Part shown: in pieces, positions 1 to 12,310 of the stretch | Position numbering within the stretch: the first letter of the stretch is position 1 | Layout of the letters: the number at the start of each line of letters is the position of its first letter | Assembly (NCBI GenBank): GCA_963920665.1 | Contig: OY987272.1 | Coordinates: forward strand, 1,307,001-1,371,000 | Direction of reading: 5' to 3' | DNA from: Straminergon stramineum | Taxonomy: Eukaryota; Streptophyta; Bryopsida; Hypnales; Calliergonaceae | Length of the DNA stretch: 64,000 nucleotides | Position numbers and translations under genes: made by a program | The notes under the pieces: generated by a model | Databases searched by the model: none | The model's input: the letters and a program-made list of their open reading frames with translations, nothing else | What the model was told of the DNA's origin: nothing

Positions 1-1545
1 TAGTCTCGACCCATTCCTTGCTCATCCTTGCTCAGGGTTGGCAAGAGAACATAGGATGTGATATTAAAGAGGTTTGGAAGCATTGATTTCAAGTCTCTTT
101 AGCTAGTTGCTCATTCTGTGCATATCCATCAGATTGGACAAATTCTACCCATCAAGTTGAGAACAGATGTCACAGCACGTCTAGAAGCCCGCTTGTCCCT
201 CAAAGTAATCGGCAGGTTGAGGGGATTGAGTGTATGTATCTGTTACCTTGTTACGTTCAGAGATTAATATATGATCGATGCAACCTTGAGCTTTCCCAAA
301 AACTTCGTCACAGTTTGCAAACTTCACAAATAACTACTGTATGTCACTTGGAGTGCTCGGTACTTGAGTTTTCCCCAGCCTTTAAATTTAAATGGTACCA
401 GTGACAGATATCGATCCAGGTTGGGAATCGTACGTCATCAAACACAGGATCGATCAAGCTAGGTCGATTCCAGAAGATCAGCATAAAATTAAGAATTTCT
501 TGGTTTTGACGATATATGGCGGATCTCAGTAAAATTGGCGCAGTTTCAATCGCCTGACTGAGACTTCAGGCCAATACCATTCCATTGTTGAATGTTTAGT
601 GCTCAGTCTGGGTACTTGAACGTCACAAATTTGGCACTCCTAAACACATCAATATATATAGCGGCAACTTAACGGATGATTGACATTTTTTTTCAACTAG
701 AAATTAATTCATCCGAAAATCAAATATATATATATATATATATATGAATCATTCTGGATTTGCAACACTTGTTGTACCTGGATACATTTTATAGAATTCT
801 GATCGAGAGAAGTGAACATGCGGTACTAACTCTTGTTAAGTTTGAATAGAGTTCCGAAGTTGTACGCAGCTAATTGGGGTAACTGACATGATTAATATGT
901 GTAAAGGCTTAATATAGAGAGCTTTGGGTACCTCAACAACAATGGGGCATCTTTTCAAACGATTAAAATCGCGGTTGCGGCCACCAGGTAACAGACTCAA
1001 CTTATTTGCTCCTCATTTGATAGTGGACGCGATTGATATAATGTAATACACCACTATCCCATTGCAGGCAATTTTCGCTGTTGGTGACAAGTTTTCATTG
1101 GCAAAGAAAGGACAAGTTAAGATAGAGTTAAGCAACGGGTGTGGATTATGAATTCATATATCTTCGGATTCAGTAGCATTAAGCATGCACACAGTTGTAA
1201 TTCGTTGTTACTTGTATGACAAATTTGAGGTCTATGAGATTTCTTTAAGTAGACCCACAGTTCTTCTTCCGAATTGGTCTGCTTTGCCATTAACTAGTTC
1301 GATCATAACTACACTGCTTCATTGCAAGCTTGTTGTGTTGTGCGCTCGGTTGTGCGCGCGATCAGAAGTGTTACAGCGAATCTCTCGACAAGAGTTTGTA
1401 GTCAACACTAATTATGAAATGTCTAGTTCCAATCGACAAGTGAACGATTGGTGTACTGCGTTGATGACATTACAGGTAATGCGGTATACTTTGACATTTT
1501 TTTGCTTTCTACATGTTTTGTGTTCAATGTTAGGTGACTGTAAAT
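1..1545. other. Non-coding start of window, no supported gene
   Basis: I see no gene I can support here. A perfect (TA)n microsatellite of about 22 bases lies at 724-745. A 125-codon open frame at 1185-1562 has no recognisable motif and runs into the next MITE. A possible short ATG exon near 941 followed by a GTAACA donor does not continue in frame in the next plausible exon, so I do not call it. Confidence 0.5.
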
Positions 1546-1815
1546 ATGGTCAATTTCATTAAAATGGCGGCATTTCATGTGCCATTTTTCAGACAGCGCA
1601 CTCTAAACTGTGAAAGGGACATCTAGGATTTGTATAGATTTCGGGTTTAGGATAGTTGTAGATTTCAAAATCTACAACTGCTATAGATTCCAAACTGCAC
1701 AGTGTGAATCATCTAGGACGTATCGAGATTTAGATTTCAAGCATCTAGGACAATTTTAGATTCGTGACATCTAGGACAGATCTAGATTTCATACTATTTT
1801 AATGAAATTGACCAT
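1546..1815. mobile_element. MITE, family M (copy 1), GGTCAATTTCATT ends
   Basis: Terminal inverted repeats of about 20 bases are visible: TATGGTCAATTTCATTAAAA on the left and its reverse complement on the right (1796-1815). The interior has no coding capacity and repeats the motif CATCTAGGACA several times with 'tagattt' in between. Related copies lie at 13327-13660, 49776-50142 and 62996-63321. A TA duplication at the ends is possible but not certain. Confidence 0.8.
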
Positions 1816-4202
1816 AAATGTCAAAAAATAATGTAGATTGACCAGTATTTGTAATTGGTCTTGGAATAATCTAAAATGTCAATTTTGAATTACGAAGTGT
1901 TAGTTTGCCTGTTTTGTGGGTGTAAAAGTGTATGTGAAAGTAAATGTAGTGATGATGTAATTAAAGTGATACTCTCTATATCTTAAAATAAATTCATGGT
2001 CCTCCTATAATTTTGCACAAGAATCCTGGCATCAAGAACCCCTTTGTTCTATTCTCTAATAGAGAACTTCAAGCATGGATGAAAGAATAACATGGTTGCC
2101 TATGTGGCAGCACTTTTTGTCAAGGGAGTTCCCCAAAGGTCAAGTTTCTTGGCCAACTTCAACCTCCCAAACAAGAAACTTAGCCTATAGAAAATCTCAA
2201 CTTTATTAAAAAAAAATTCTTGTGATCTCTTTGAGTCATGTGATTGATTAATTTGAGCCTTTATGTATAAGATGTGCAATAGTTCAATCAATGCCAATGT
2301 ATCAACATGACAATAGTGGTGCTAGTAATTCTCTTGTGCAAATTTTGAGGTAATTAAGGTTAACGTCCAAAAGAATTGACATTTAGAGAAGAATGGAATT
2401 TCAAAATGGCCAAACATTCAGTTGAACTTAATTTAAAGCTAAAGGATTTTATGTTGGTGGAAATTTTAGTGGAAAATTGGTAGAGGAAAGAATCCGAGGA
2501 AAATTTTAATTATTGAACAATTAACCAACTCTAGAAGAATGCCAAGGACAGTTTGTGTCGTTGGGATGGTAAAATAGGCTTTGTGCACATTGAGAAACAA
2601 ACGATTTTCATCTTTTTATGTGTGAAACTTCTTTGATACTCTATCCACATGATTGAATTAAGTTCAAGACATTTTATTTGTTTTTGATTTTACATAGGGT
2701 CGTTTATAAAAAAAATGGTACACCATCCAATGCATTTCAATACTTTGAGGGTTTTTTCCATAAAACTTGATTTTGACATTCAACTTGCTTTTGAGTAAAA
2801 CTAACAAAATGAAACTTCAATAAGAGCTTGAAAACAGACATTGGATGAAGGAAAAACAAGCCTCAAAGTTGTAGTCATAAAAATGCACTTTGGTGAACTA
2901 AAATTGAACCTTGTGTACTTATATGATTCCCAAAAATTCAACATACACTAGATTGATTTCAAAATTTTATCATGCAAACTAGACAAGTAGACACATTTTT
3001 TACAACAAGTTTTATTGAATATGGGCACTGGATGCAAAAGTAATAACTTTTCAAAGTTCATTGCAACCACAAAACGTACAAAATATGTCTTCGGGGACCA
3101 TTAGTGATTTAGGTTTCTATTAAAGCTAGCCAAAACTCTTCTCTTATTGAAGTTGGCCAATAGAATTCAATTTGTAAAGTTGTTTGGAAGGCTTCTCCGG
3201 TTGGTGTTTACACTACAAATGGTCAAAACTTCTTAGGACCTAAGTTTTTTATAGTAGTGGTCTACAATTTGATGCACCTAAATGTAGGCCACTACTACAT
3301 AGTGTCATTTTTCTTAATTTTTTGGTTTACTATCCTAATCTTATATGTTTGAAACCGAGAGCCCAATAGATGGCATTAACAATGTGTGATATTTAGTGAT
3401 AGTGACTCGTATATTCAATGGAAGGAAATAGAGCACTTAATGATGAATACTATAAACAATGACAACACCCTATAAAAGAATTGTTTGGAAGAGAAAAAAT
3501 TTCAAACATGTTCATATAATACATGATGTTTTTGTACCACATATGATAGTCCTCCACAACTACTTCAAGATTCATCCAATAAAGGTATGAAGGATGAAAA
3601 ATGACTGATGAATGACTTGAAAGATGATGAGGACCAAGTGAGTGTCTCATGAATGACTTCACATGCCCTTTTGCTCTCTTGGAAAGCAGCCCCCCTAGTG
3701 TTGAAACTTTGCAATTGACTATTGAATTACAAATGAGTCAAAGTCTATAACTAGTCAAACTCCACCACGCATTGTACCCACTTTTCTCAAATTCAATGCC
3801 CAACCAACATTTCACACGAACCTGTCCAATTGGCCACCCAAAAGTTTTCTCTCACATTATAATTTAATTCTTTCCAACTATCTACAAGCAAATTATACCT
3901 CTACCAAAAAAAGAGAGAATCAAGGTAGATATATAACAACATTATGCATTTTTCACTATGAAAACAAAGAATGCACCTATTGGTCCAATAATCAAAGCAT
4001 TTAGGTGACTAAAGTAGGAGGTCCATAAAGCGCCCATCTAAGAGTTGAAACTGAATTTTTGGGAGGTGAAACTTCTTGAAATATTTTTCAGTAAACTTTT
4101 CTTCAAAGACAAGAGGAATTGACATCTAAACCCAAGTCGTTTTGTATTTTTTGGAGCTTTGTAGAATTAGTTATGAATTTTTGAAGTCGAAATGGTATAG
4201 GG
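1816..4202. other. AT-rich intergenic DNA with degenerate repeats
   Basis: No gene is supported. About 2750-3080 is a decayed relative of family D (see 53276-54242): both share phrases such as 'acattggatgaagga' and 'caacaagttttattgaa'. A small foldback with arms of about 17 bases built on GTAGTGGTCTACA lies at 3251-3301. Confidence 0.5.
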
Positions 4203-4310
4203 TTCTAAAACCGCGCACCTCCTCAAATGTACACTGTTGGTACATCCTTGTAAAGATGAATAAACCCCATGTACAAACAGTGTACATTTGAGGAGGTGTG
4301 CAATTTTAGA
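4203..4310. repeat. Short foldback, 36-base arms
   Basis: The left arm (4203-4238) and right arm (4276-4310) are near-perfect inverted copies around the core CCTCCTCAAATGTACACTGTT, separated by a 37-base loop. Transcription would give one stable hairpin. It may be a tiny MITE or a small-RNA precursor; the sequence alone does not decide. Confidence 0.7.
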
Positions 4311-4376
4311 GCTTGTGTGGATTTCGAGCCTCCTACCTTACCTTCAAGTTGTTTAGGAGGGTGCATCCTTCCACGA

Positions 4377-4605
4377 TTAACCCTTGAACGCTAGCTGGTG
4401 ACCATAGAAATCAAGCATTTTGGAACCTTGTGACATCATCTACTTATAAAAAATCAAAAATACTCATTGGGAGTCAAACTATTGTTGAAGATCTTCCCTT
4501 TCCACCCCTAATTCCGAGGATGAATAGTTGCACTTCTGTCCTATATACGAGAATTCCTTGTCATTCATCAGACGAAAAACATCCGCCTTGGCATTTAGGG
4601 GTTAA
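4377..4605 (+). mobile_element. TTAA-flanked MITE, family A (copy A1)
   Basis: The element is 221 bp between two TTAA sites (4377-4380 and 4602-4605). It starts CCCTTGAACG and ends CATTTAGGGG. The interior is shared with copies at 17500-17720, 29583-29817, 49864-50089, 51111-51332 (reverse) and 59470-59697, including the phrases 'gtgacatcatc' and 'tactcattgg'. It has no coding capacity, so it must be non-autonomous. Confidence 0.85.
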
Positions 4606-6187
4606 ATGGTTCTGAAAAAACTTGAAAAACACATACACGTATTTGTCCAATCAATGAATAATTGCATGGCTGATAAACACCGCAGGAATAAGGCACTCAC
4701 AGTCCCATATAAGCTTATGTTGCGTAGCAGGTTAGGTTATTTTTCTGTATTCGGTCCATCAAAAGAATTTTCTAAGTTCATACATTCATAGTACCCACCA
4801 GTAATAAATAAAATTAATAAGAATAAATGGACATTTAGTCCCATCCGACGTGGCAATCTAAAAGCTAAAATGCCAAAACCAAGGTCATAGAGTACCTTAT
4901 AATCTGCACCATTTATTTATTTTAAAACAACAAACATGCAACTAAATCAGAAGAAAACAAAACTGCACTGACTGGCAATGCCCTTTCAAGAGTCCGAATG
5001 GCATCATTCTTCTTCTACAAAGCCCGAGGGCTTTTTGAAAATTTCAAGGGGGGGGCGCTAACCTATGTTATTGGAATTTGCAAAGACCGAGGGCTTTTTT
5101 GGAAGATGTTAAGGATGCTAACTTATTAGAATTTGCCCCGAAGAACATAGGGGACAAGGAAATGGGCAAAATTCAATGATCATGGACTATTTCAAATGGG
5201 TTCATCTCTCAAGGAAAATCCATTTGAATGGCTCAAGACAAGGTGAAAGATTTATAAAAAAAAAAGTCTTCAACCAATTGGATGATTAGTGTAAACCTAC
5301 CATTTACCACACACATTCAAAAAATGGAAAACAACCATTGACATTTACCTAATAGCAACCACATGGTTCAACTTCCGATTCAATTGCAATAGGAACAAAA
5401 ATTTATATCATCATCCAATGACCATACATTATACGGCAGAGGGGTGCAAGGAATTTTTCAATTAGATTTAAGCTTCATGGCCTTTAAATTGCAATGAAAT
5501 TTGTAGGAAGAAATCTTTTTGCATTATGTTTTGGGGAGGTGAATCTTAACATGACATTTGATAATTGTGCCAAATTTCAAAATATGCAAGTCTCTATTGA
5601 TTTATGTGGAGAAGGATTTGAATTTTGTATGTGCGATGATTGGAAGGTTTACTCTATAGACTAACTTCCTTCATGTGATTGTTTTGGTGAAATCCCATCA
5701 AAATTGTAGTTTGAATATAGAGTGTTTTTGTTTTTGCCTACCTGAGAGTAGGGTAAGAGTGAAGATGTATTTTTTGAAAGAAAATTATGATTCATTTATA
5801 AATGAGGGAATAGACAAAATTCTTTGTACACATAAGTCTCTCTTAGCATATCAAAATAATCAAATTTAAAAAATAAATAAATTTGTAGCTCCACAATTTG
5901 ATATTGAAAAATTAAAAACTAAGTGAAAAAATTTACAATATTAATCAGAATAACATATACAACAAAGCTTCACACACAATGAATTATGATTGGGAGCTAA
6001 ATACAAAAGATTTCATGCAAAATCCAAGAATATAAAAATCACACACATTTGCACAAAATCTAAAGTAAATAGTTTGGGAATTAATCCTAGAAGGATACTA
6101 CAAACACTAAGTGTCCAATCCAATAGATGATAGTTTGTGGTCCTTTTAGGATGAAAGCATTCAAATTTGCCATGCTCCATTGATTAT
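4606..6187. other. AT-rich intergenic DNA
   Basis: I see no gene. Several open frames of 60-65 codons have low-complexity, AT-driven composition and no recognisable domain. A short direct repeat containing 'ccgagggcttttt' occurs at about 5025 and 5088. Confidence 0.4.
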
Positions 6188-7090
6188 GCTAAAACAACCT
6201 AAAGGACCAAACGACAATTTTTGCCAACATGGTGATTTGGGGTAGTTCTCTACGAATGGAATATTTGATTTTTTTTCCTTTGAAATTTTCACACAACATG
6301 GAGACAAAGAGTAGCTTCAAGGAGCAAACAATTATCATAACTTTTGACTACATGGTTAAAAAGTTATTCTATGATATGTAATTTTCATTGTTTGGAGGGC
6401 GGCCTAGGAAGCTCAAAAAAATTCTTAAGAAATCACTACTAAAAAAAATCAAAATTTGAAATTGATTTCCTAGATTTATACATATGTAAAAAGCTTAGAA
6501 TCAATCCATTTTGATTAATGAGATTAAAGTTATGAGGATTTTTAGTTTGTAGATACATGTGGAATCTCTACTCTAAAATAAACTTTAAAGTCATTTATTT
6601 AACTCAATTTTCAATGTTTTTTGAAAAAAATAAAATCATAGGATGTAGATTGTTTATTACAACATTACAACCATTGGAATTGGCATTTTTCAATTTCATA
6701 ACTAAATTCTTAACAATTTTGTATTTTGAATCATTCTCTAATTTTTTCCTACATGTTGTACAATTCCAAATGATTTGAAAATTTTCAAGCATGAATCCAA
6801 AGAAGCACCACCATTTTGGACATTTTTTCATACAAATGTGACCTCTTGAAGTCCAATTGCCCAAGTGTTTTTTGTACGGCTCCAAAAAGGATTTTTGTCA
6901 ATTCAAACACTAATATCTTGCAATCCGCGAGGTGGAAAATTCTGATTTTTTCTCCACATCTTCTCAAACCATCGTACTACAAGATCCTAAAACTTTACCT
7001 ATCCAAAAATGATTAATTTCTAAAATTTGGTACATGTATGCAAAATGGCAGTTTTGGAGCGTTTATGGCGAATACATAGTCAAAAACCTC
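6188..7090 (-). mobile_element. Family E MITE, degenerate reverse copy (E2)
   Basis: Read on the minus strand, this stretch follows the 922-bp element at 19398-20319 over most of its length, for example around the 'ccaaaatggtggtgcttc' phrase. The plus-strand end CCTAAAGGACC near 6196 matches the CCCCTAAAGG-type terminus. The ends have decayed, so the boundaries are approximate. Overlapping open frames on both strands here are by-products of the repeat. Confidence 0.65.
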
Positions 7091-7477
7091 TATGGTAGAA
7101 CCACCTATTCCCAATGTGGCCCCCACACAAACAATCTATAATTATTGAAAAATTCAATAGAAACTATGACCGATTTCCAATCATCATTTCTTGGTTTCCA
7201 ACTATCTTCTAACCATCAATGTCATGACACATGTGCTTGGTTTTGAGAGCCAAAGTAGTCTTTGAATGAGCAGTTATGGAAGATTGCATTGTGTATTGGG
7301 GATAGGTCCAAATCAACTTTTGACTTCCAAAATTCACAATAATTTCCATTTTAAAGCATAAAATTACCATAAAATTTGCTATCCCCTCGATTTCTATCTT
7401 CCTACAAGGTAAAATTTTTGTTTTGCCTTCTATGCCCAAAGTGCTTAAGTCGTTGGTAATGTTTGGTTCTACCATTA
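7091..7477 (-). mobile_element. Family F MITE (copy F2), empty-site copy
   Basis: The element is about 387 bp with ends TATGGTAGAACCACC and its inverted copy (GGTTCTACCATTA). On the minus strand it matches the family F copy at 19367-20651. At 7445-7448 it carries a single TTAA exactly where that copy holds the family E insertion, so it serves as the unoccupied reference. Confidence 0.8.
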
Positions 7478-8204
7478 ACTTATAGGGGGTAAAAGTTGGG
7501 TTAGTTCCACCCTTTTTCTTTACAGTGCCATGAATGCCGCCACTCCCACAGTGAGTGTCAAGTGCATCTGTCGGAATAACTTAGCATCAATAGAAAGTTC
7601 TTTAAGTTATTTGTAGTTATTTTTGGCAGCTCCGTCTTCACTCACCTGCGTCTAATAATAAGTTACCCGGATTTTTATTAAAAAAATTCGCTTTACTTTA
7701 TAGATTTCCAAAAATCTTTCAAATTTTTTCTTTTAGAAATTTCCATCAGCAGGGCAGCAGGCAATTGGAGCTTGTCTTATTACCTTATTAAGTTTATACT
7801 TGGATTGATTGATTGATACTTCTTCAGTGAAAGTGAAGAGTGAAGACTGCCTGGCTGGCTGGGTGCCTGCCGGGCCTGCCGAATCCGCCTTGAATGCTGT
7901 GCAACTGAATGGCTGGCGAAATTCTGTTGTCTGGGATGCAACAACAGTCCGCAAACCTTTTGTCTTCCGAATCGGAACAGTAACTTAATAAGTAATAACT
8001 GAAGTGAAGTTCAGTGAACAGCGGGGCTGGTGCTGCCAAGCCTGATTTCAGCACCGCTAATAAGTGATCCACACTAAGAATAATACTCCGTAGCTTTTCT
8101 TGTCCATCATTTTATAAAGGATTGTCAATTTCCAATTGTTGGGCTCCAAAATATGCTTCAGTTGTGAGTGGGTGGGAATTCATTTCTAGTGAATTTGCTT
8201 ATAG
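7478..8204. other. Intergenic DNA with a GC-richer patch
   Basis: No gene is supported. A patch at about 7840-8060 is richer in G and C than its surroundings ('gcctggctggctgggtgcctgcc') and has overlapping minus-strand frames of 73 and 82 codons. I recognise no motif in them, and no splice sites give a longer frame. It could be a decayed exon or regulatory DNA. Confidence 0.3.
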
Positions 8205-8388
8205 AATAGAACCTCTCTAAAGCAATAAGATTGGGATTGGTCTGACACAATAGATTAGAGAGGTTATTGTATTAGGGAGGGGCATGATCTTTGAATGTAG
8301 TTCATATTGTTAAGTGGGGACCAGCAATCAATGTGGTCTAACAGAACTTTATTGAATTAGAGAGTATTGACTTAGGGAGGTTCTATTG
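8205..8388. mobile_element. MITE with AGAACCTCTCTA-type ends
   Basis: Ends AATAGAACCTCTCTAA (left) and TTAGGGAGGTTCTATT (right) are inverted copies, and the interior again contains 'tagagaggtta'. MITEs with GAACCTCTCTA-like ends and T/A-rich interiors are widespread in plants. There is no coding capacity. Superfamily assignment is not possible from this copy alone. Confidence 0.65.
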
Positions 8389-8718
8389 TATTTAATGTGT
8401 TTACAAGGTTAATTTGTTTGGCTCAGAAATCCAAGTGGAGCCAAGGGTTTGAATTGGCAAAATTAAGCCAGCATCGTGTTGAAGTTTGAGTGAGGTAGGT
8501 ACCTCCCAAACCACCATTCTTTGCTATTATGCCTAGTCACTTATTCTTATTAGAGTGGTCAGATTTTTAGTTGATTTTTTTGTTGGCAAGTGAGAAGAGG
8601 TTCTAATGCACCAAAGAATGTGGCAGTTGGATACAATATGCAAAAGTTAGGACAGATTAAAGTTTTCTTTGGTAGATGTTTTAAAATTGTTTCTTCAACA
8701 TATGTACATATTGATTTG

Positions 8719-8956
8719 GGTTGGGTTGGATTGACCCCCTCACTCATCTCTAAGGGAAAACTCTGAAATTTTTTATTTGTCACGCATGATAAAATTAGCA
8801 AATTTTGAATTCATATTTGTAATCAGAGACCCCAAATCAACTAGGAGAGATTTTGAAGATAAATCTATGAGGCACAAAGTAGGGGGTCTTTTTTTTTCTA
8901 CATGCACCCTTAGATTGGCTTGGGGGGACGAGTGAGGGGGTCAATCCACCCCAACC
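8719..8956. mobile_element. MITE, family G (copy 1)
   Basis: Ends GGTTGGGTTGGATTGACCCC and the inverted copy GGGGTCAATCCACCCCAACC bracket 238 bp. The interior phrase 'aattttgaattcatatt' and 'gagaccccaaat' recurs in the copy at 41351-41584, which sits inside an intron of the kinase-ARM gene. Confidence 0.75.
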
Positions 8957-9864
8957 TTGATTGATTTGGGAGATGTACACAAAATGATGATGGCGGATTT
9001 CAGAAGGGTGTGATTTTGGTTGTACCTACCTTTTTACATTATTTGAAAAGTGAGATGGTGATGTAGGGATAGAGCCTCTAATAGTTTAGCTTCTTGTTAC
9101 ATTAATGTCATGACTATTAGTGTGTTTGACTTTGTATTATCAAAGTTATACTATTTTAAATTAGTTGTAGTTTAGATGTGAATACATTGTACGAGTTTCC
9201 AAAAAAAACATGATACTACAAAGATATTGATTTTGTATCTTCACCAATAAGATAATTTAACACTAATTATAGCTATGAGATAGTTCTAGGCATTTTTCTA
9301 ACTTTTGTCCCATATGTACCTTGGCTCTTTAGGAGTTAAACAATCTAAAGTATTAGAATTTTGTTAGTATTGAGATTTTGGGGGAGTCAATGTTGACAAT
9401 TTAGTAAATTGTATGTCTTTTGATCTCTTGATTTGTATCAAGACACTTGAATCATACCAATGAATTTACACAATTTGCTATCAAAATTACATATCACTTT
9501 CTAATTTGCTCATATCAATCATTGTACTTCCATACTCAACAGTGACATTAATTGTAGGTAAATGAAACTAACATGAAAATCACTAGGTAAGCTAGGATTG
9601 ATTATTCTCCATTGCTTGAAAAAACTATTTTTTCATCCAATACCACCTTTTACTTTATAAAATTGTAAAAGATGAGTATGATTTTTTTAGTGAAAATTTC
9701 TTTTATTGTATTCAAAATATATTTTCCAATAGTTTTAAATAATCAAATTGTTAAAAAAATATATACATCGATGAAGGTTTCAACCTTATTTTAGGTATTG
9801 ATACTTTGAAGCAATTTTTTATTTATTTTTATTTATTTTGGAAACATATGGACAATATTCTTTG
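8957..9864. other. AT-rich intergenic DNA
   Basis: I see no gene, RNA gene or clear repeat structure in this stretch. Confidence 0.4.
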
Positions 9865-10251
9865 CATTAGAGAAATTTTGGACTCTTCGTAGGGCTACCA
9901 AGGTTTGACAAGCCAATCTATTTTTGGAGCCTATTGAAGCTACTCAAAAGAGGGAATTTTCTGACAAAACAAAGATTCACTTTGTGTGAATATTTGGAGT
10001 TCCAAGAAGTATATTTCAATTTTCTATTCTGCAATCATTAGAGGAAGTTACTTTGGGGGTGCTTTCAAATATCAAAACAACACTTGTCACAACCCTAACT
10101 GATAGTACTTGAGGATGAATGCTCTAAAATTTGGAAGTGATGAAGTGCAGAAATAGGGGAAAAGTTCTTCAAGCAAAATAAATGTAATGCACCAAGGGTC
10201 CCTCTTGGCACTTCATGGCAGCTCTCTAGAGAATCCAAAATTTCCCTAGTG
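9865..10251. mobile_element. MITE, family H (copy 1)
   Basis: The element of about 387 bp begins CATTAGAGAAATTTTGGACTC and ends with a diverged inverted copy (AATTTCCCTAGTG). The interior follows the copies at 17254-17868 and 18419-18797, including 'ccaatctatttttggagcc'. No coding capacity. Confidence 0.8.
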
Positions 10252-10436
10252 AAAGGGGAAAGAGTACATAGAACTTGAAGGATAAGCCCTTGGCAATGAT
10301 TTTTACATTTTCAGCTAAATTTTCAGATTTTTACGATTTTGCAACCTGACAGAGAGTAGAGAGAAGAGCCAACAACGTTTTGAAGCACTTTTTGACCTCT
10401 AGGAGTGAAGCATGTATGCCTTTCCCTTGCCTACAT

Positions 10437-10438
10437 CA

Positions 10439-10469
<31 letters not shown>

Positions 10470-10502
10470 CTTTTGACACAAAATATTTTATCGCCATCCT
10501 CT
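10437..10502 (-). mobile_element. Very short retrotransposed tail with target duplication
   Basis: A 50-bp insertion made of a T run of about 26 and then CTTTTGACACAAAATATTTT is flanked by the 8-bp direct repeat CATCCTCT (10437-10444 and 10495-10502). Poly(A) (minus strand) plus a target duplication is the signature of reverse transcription primed at the target, so this is best read as an extremely 5'-truncated LINE or SINE. Confidence 0.65.
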
Positions 10503-10565
10503 CTTCGCACTGTAATCCAATTCTTCCATTATTCTACAAATTTAGTCATGTGATTCCACATAATG

Positions 10566-10842
10566 TTAACCTCTGAAGGACCGAATGACCCGTTGAACAT
10601 ATGCAACTAACCTCGTGTAGGTGCATATGATGTCATTATGGAATGGATGTTCTTCAAATTTTGATACACAGTGTGAACATATACCCCTGCCTTAAGTGAG
10701 AATGTAAGTTCTTTTCCGATTGGGTGCCCAGATCAAAAGTTTTGCCGCCCTAAACTTTTCAGGCAGCTCATGCAACTTTGGGTAGCATGTGCAAAACACC
10801 TCCTTCTACTTCTGAAATGTGCCTCCGTCCTTTACGGGTTAA
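10566..10842 (+). mobile_element. TTAA-flanked MITE, family B, internally deleted (B1)
   Basis: The element lies between TTAA sites 10566-10569 and 10839-10842, starting CCTCTGAAGGACC and ending GTCCTTTACGGG. It keeps both ends of family B but lacks the middle part seen in the next copy. It contains one uninterrupted TTAA at 10692-10695, which is the site occupied by a family A element in copy B3 (51107-51336). Confidence 0.85.
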
Positions 10843-11426
10843 CCCCTAAAGGACCAAGTGTTCGTTCAGTGTACGCAAGAAATCTCGGGTAGGCTCCTAT
10901 GAAGTCATTTGTAGTTGGATGTTCATGAAATTTGGGAATGTAGTGCATCTATGTATCCCCTTGCTGAAAATCTAATTTTTTTTTCCGATCGGGTGCCCGG
11001 ATCAAAAGTTGCACTGCCCTGAACTTTGCGGGCAGCTCGGGCAGCTTTGGGCAGCATGTGCAAAACTCTTCCTATGATTTTGAAATTTGGCATGTGTGTA
11101 GCTTACATGATCCAAGTTGAAAATGTCAAAAAAAATAACCCTATTCAGTGTAAGAATCTCATTCTAGAAGGAGTTAAAGTTTGCAAGCCATGTCCGGCAA
11201 GGTTGGAAATTTTTTTTTCGCCTAACTTCAAACGTTATAATCTTTCAATCCGTGTGGTCAAAGTTTCTAAAAAATTTTCCACATATTCCCAAAGAAGTCT
11301 AGTTCAAATTTGTACGGTTGAATTTTGAAAAAAAAACTTTTTTTTTCAATTTTTTCTTGCTGCCCTAAAAAGTGTCAGTTTTTGACAATTTCTGCCCGAA
11401 ATGTGCCTCGGTCCTTTAGGGGTTAA
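10839..11426 (+). mobile_element. TTAA-flanked MITE, family B, full copy (B2)
   Basis: The 580-bp element starts CCCCTAAAGGACC and ends GGTCCTTTAGGGG between TTAA 10839-10842 and TTAA 11423-11426. It shares its left TTAA with the preceding copy. Internal phrases 'ccggatcaaaagtt' and 'aatctttcaatcc' identify the other copies at 50986-52989 and 53180-54729. A 100-codon open frame inside it has no known motif. Confidence 0.9.
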
Positions 11427-11429
11427 ATT

Positions 11430-12310
11430 AGTTACATTCAGCCTTGAGATTCCACAGAATCTTAGTAACATTTCACCCCGATCAATCTTACTCTCAAGTA
11501 CTTCAAAAGTACAACGATAGATTTTTTTTTTTTTGGGAGAATAAATGAAACCGGAATTTCATTGCTGAGAAGAAAATACCAAGTCGCCAGCCGCAAGTGG
11601 CCTGGCAGACGAACCAAGAACAGACACGGACAAAACGACAGTCCCGACTTAATAGAAAACTAGGAAAGGGAGCAACGATAGATCTCAGCAGATCTAGGAA
11701 CTTACACTCGGTTTTGAAGGCGAATTGGGCAGATTTTGTTTTGTTGTACAGTACAAACCCAACCTACTGTTGATCTGAACTGAAAGGTCTTATTATTACT
11801 AGGATTCAAGAGATCACGAAAGATACATTGACTGAAAGTACTGGAATGTCAACATTGACATTCCCCCAATCGTGAAAAAACTAATACAAATTGGGTTTTT
11901 AAAACATTTGTTCGAATTCTTTTTCGTACCACAATATCTAACTTGCTCTCCCAAAACAGTTTGAGAGAGTACCACAGAACTTTAAGTTAGTTGTAACATT
12001 CAGTCCTGAGATCATTCCTCAGAATTTTAGTTACATTGGATCCCGGGCGATCAATCTTACTTTCAAGTACGTAAGAAGTACAACGATTGAACTTAGCAAA
12101 TCAAGGAAGTTACTGGCAGTGAGTACTGATGGCAAACTGAAAGTGCGTAGATTTTGTTCGTTCAAACCCGCCGAACCCATCACAAGATCTCCTTCTGCAC
12201 TTTTCATTGGTCTGTTCTATGAGTCTTATTATTAGGGTTCAAAAGATTACGAAAGATACAGTTTCACTCATTTGTCAACACTGATTTTGATTCCCCGAAT
12301 ACTCAAAATT
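11430..12310 (+). repeat. Tandem duplication, two diverged units
   Basis: Unit 1 (about 11430-11880) and unit 2 (about 11995-12310) share ordered blocks such as 'gatcaatcttact', 'agtacaacgat', 'agattttgtt' and 'cttattatta'. Unit 1 is longer mainly because of the retro-insertion at 11523-11672. I recognise no gene in either unit. Confidence 0.65.
11512..11683 (-). mobile_element. 5'-truncated non-LTR retrotransposon 3' end
   Basis: A 150-bp insertion (11523-11672) is flanked by the perfect 11-bp direct repeat CAACGATAGAT (11512-11522 and 11673-11683). On the minus strand it ends in 'gaaattccggtttcattt' followed by a run of about 13 A. This is typical of the 3' tail of plant L1-type LINEs, heavily 5'-truncated. 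It has no coding capacity left. Confidence 0.85.

Noticed and set aside
1185..1562. 125-codon open frame
   Set aside because: It has no recognisable domain, ends inside a family M MITE, and has no supporting splice structure.
6604..7016. Overlapping open frames on both strands (up to 93 codons)
   Set aside because: They lie inside a degenerate family E MITE and recur only because the repeat recurs.
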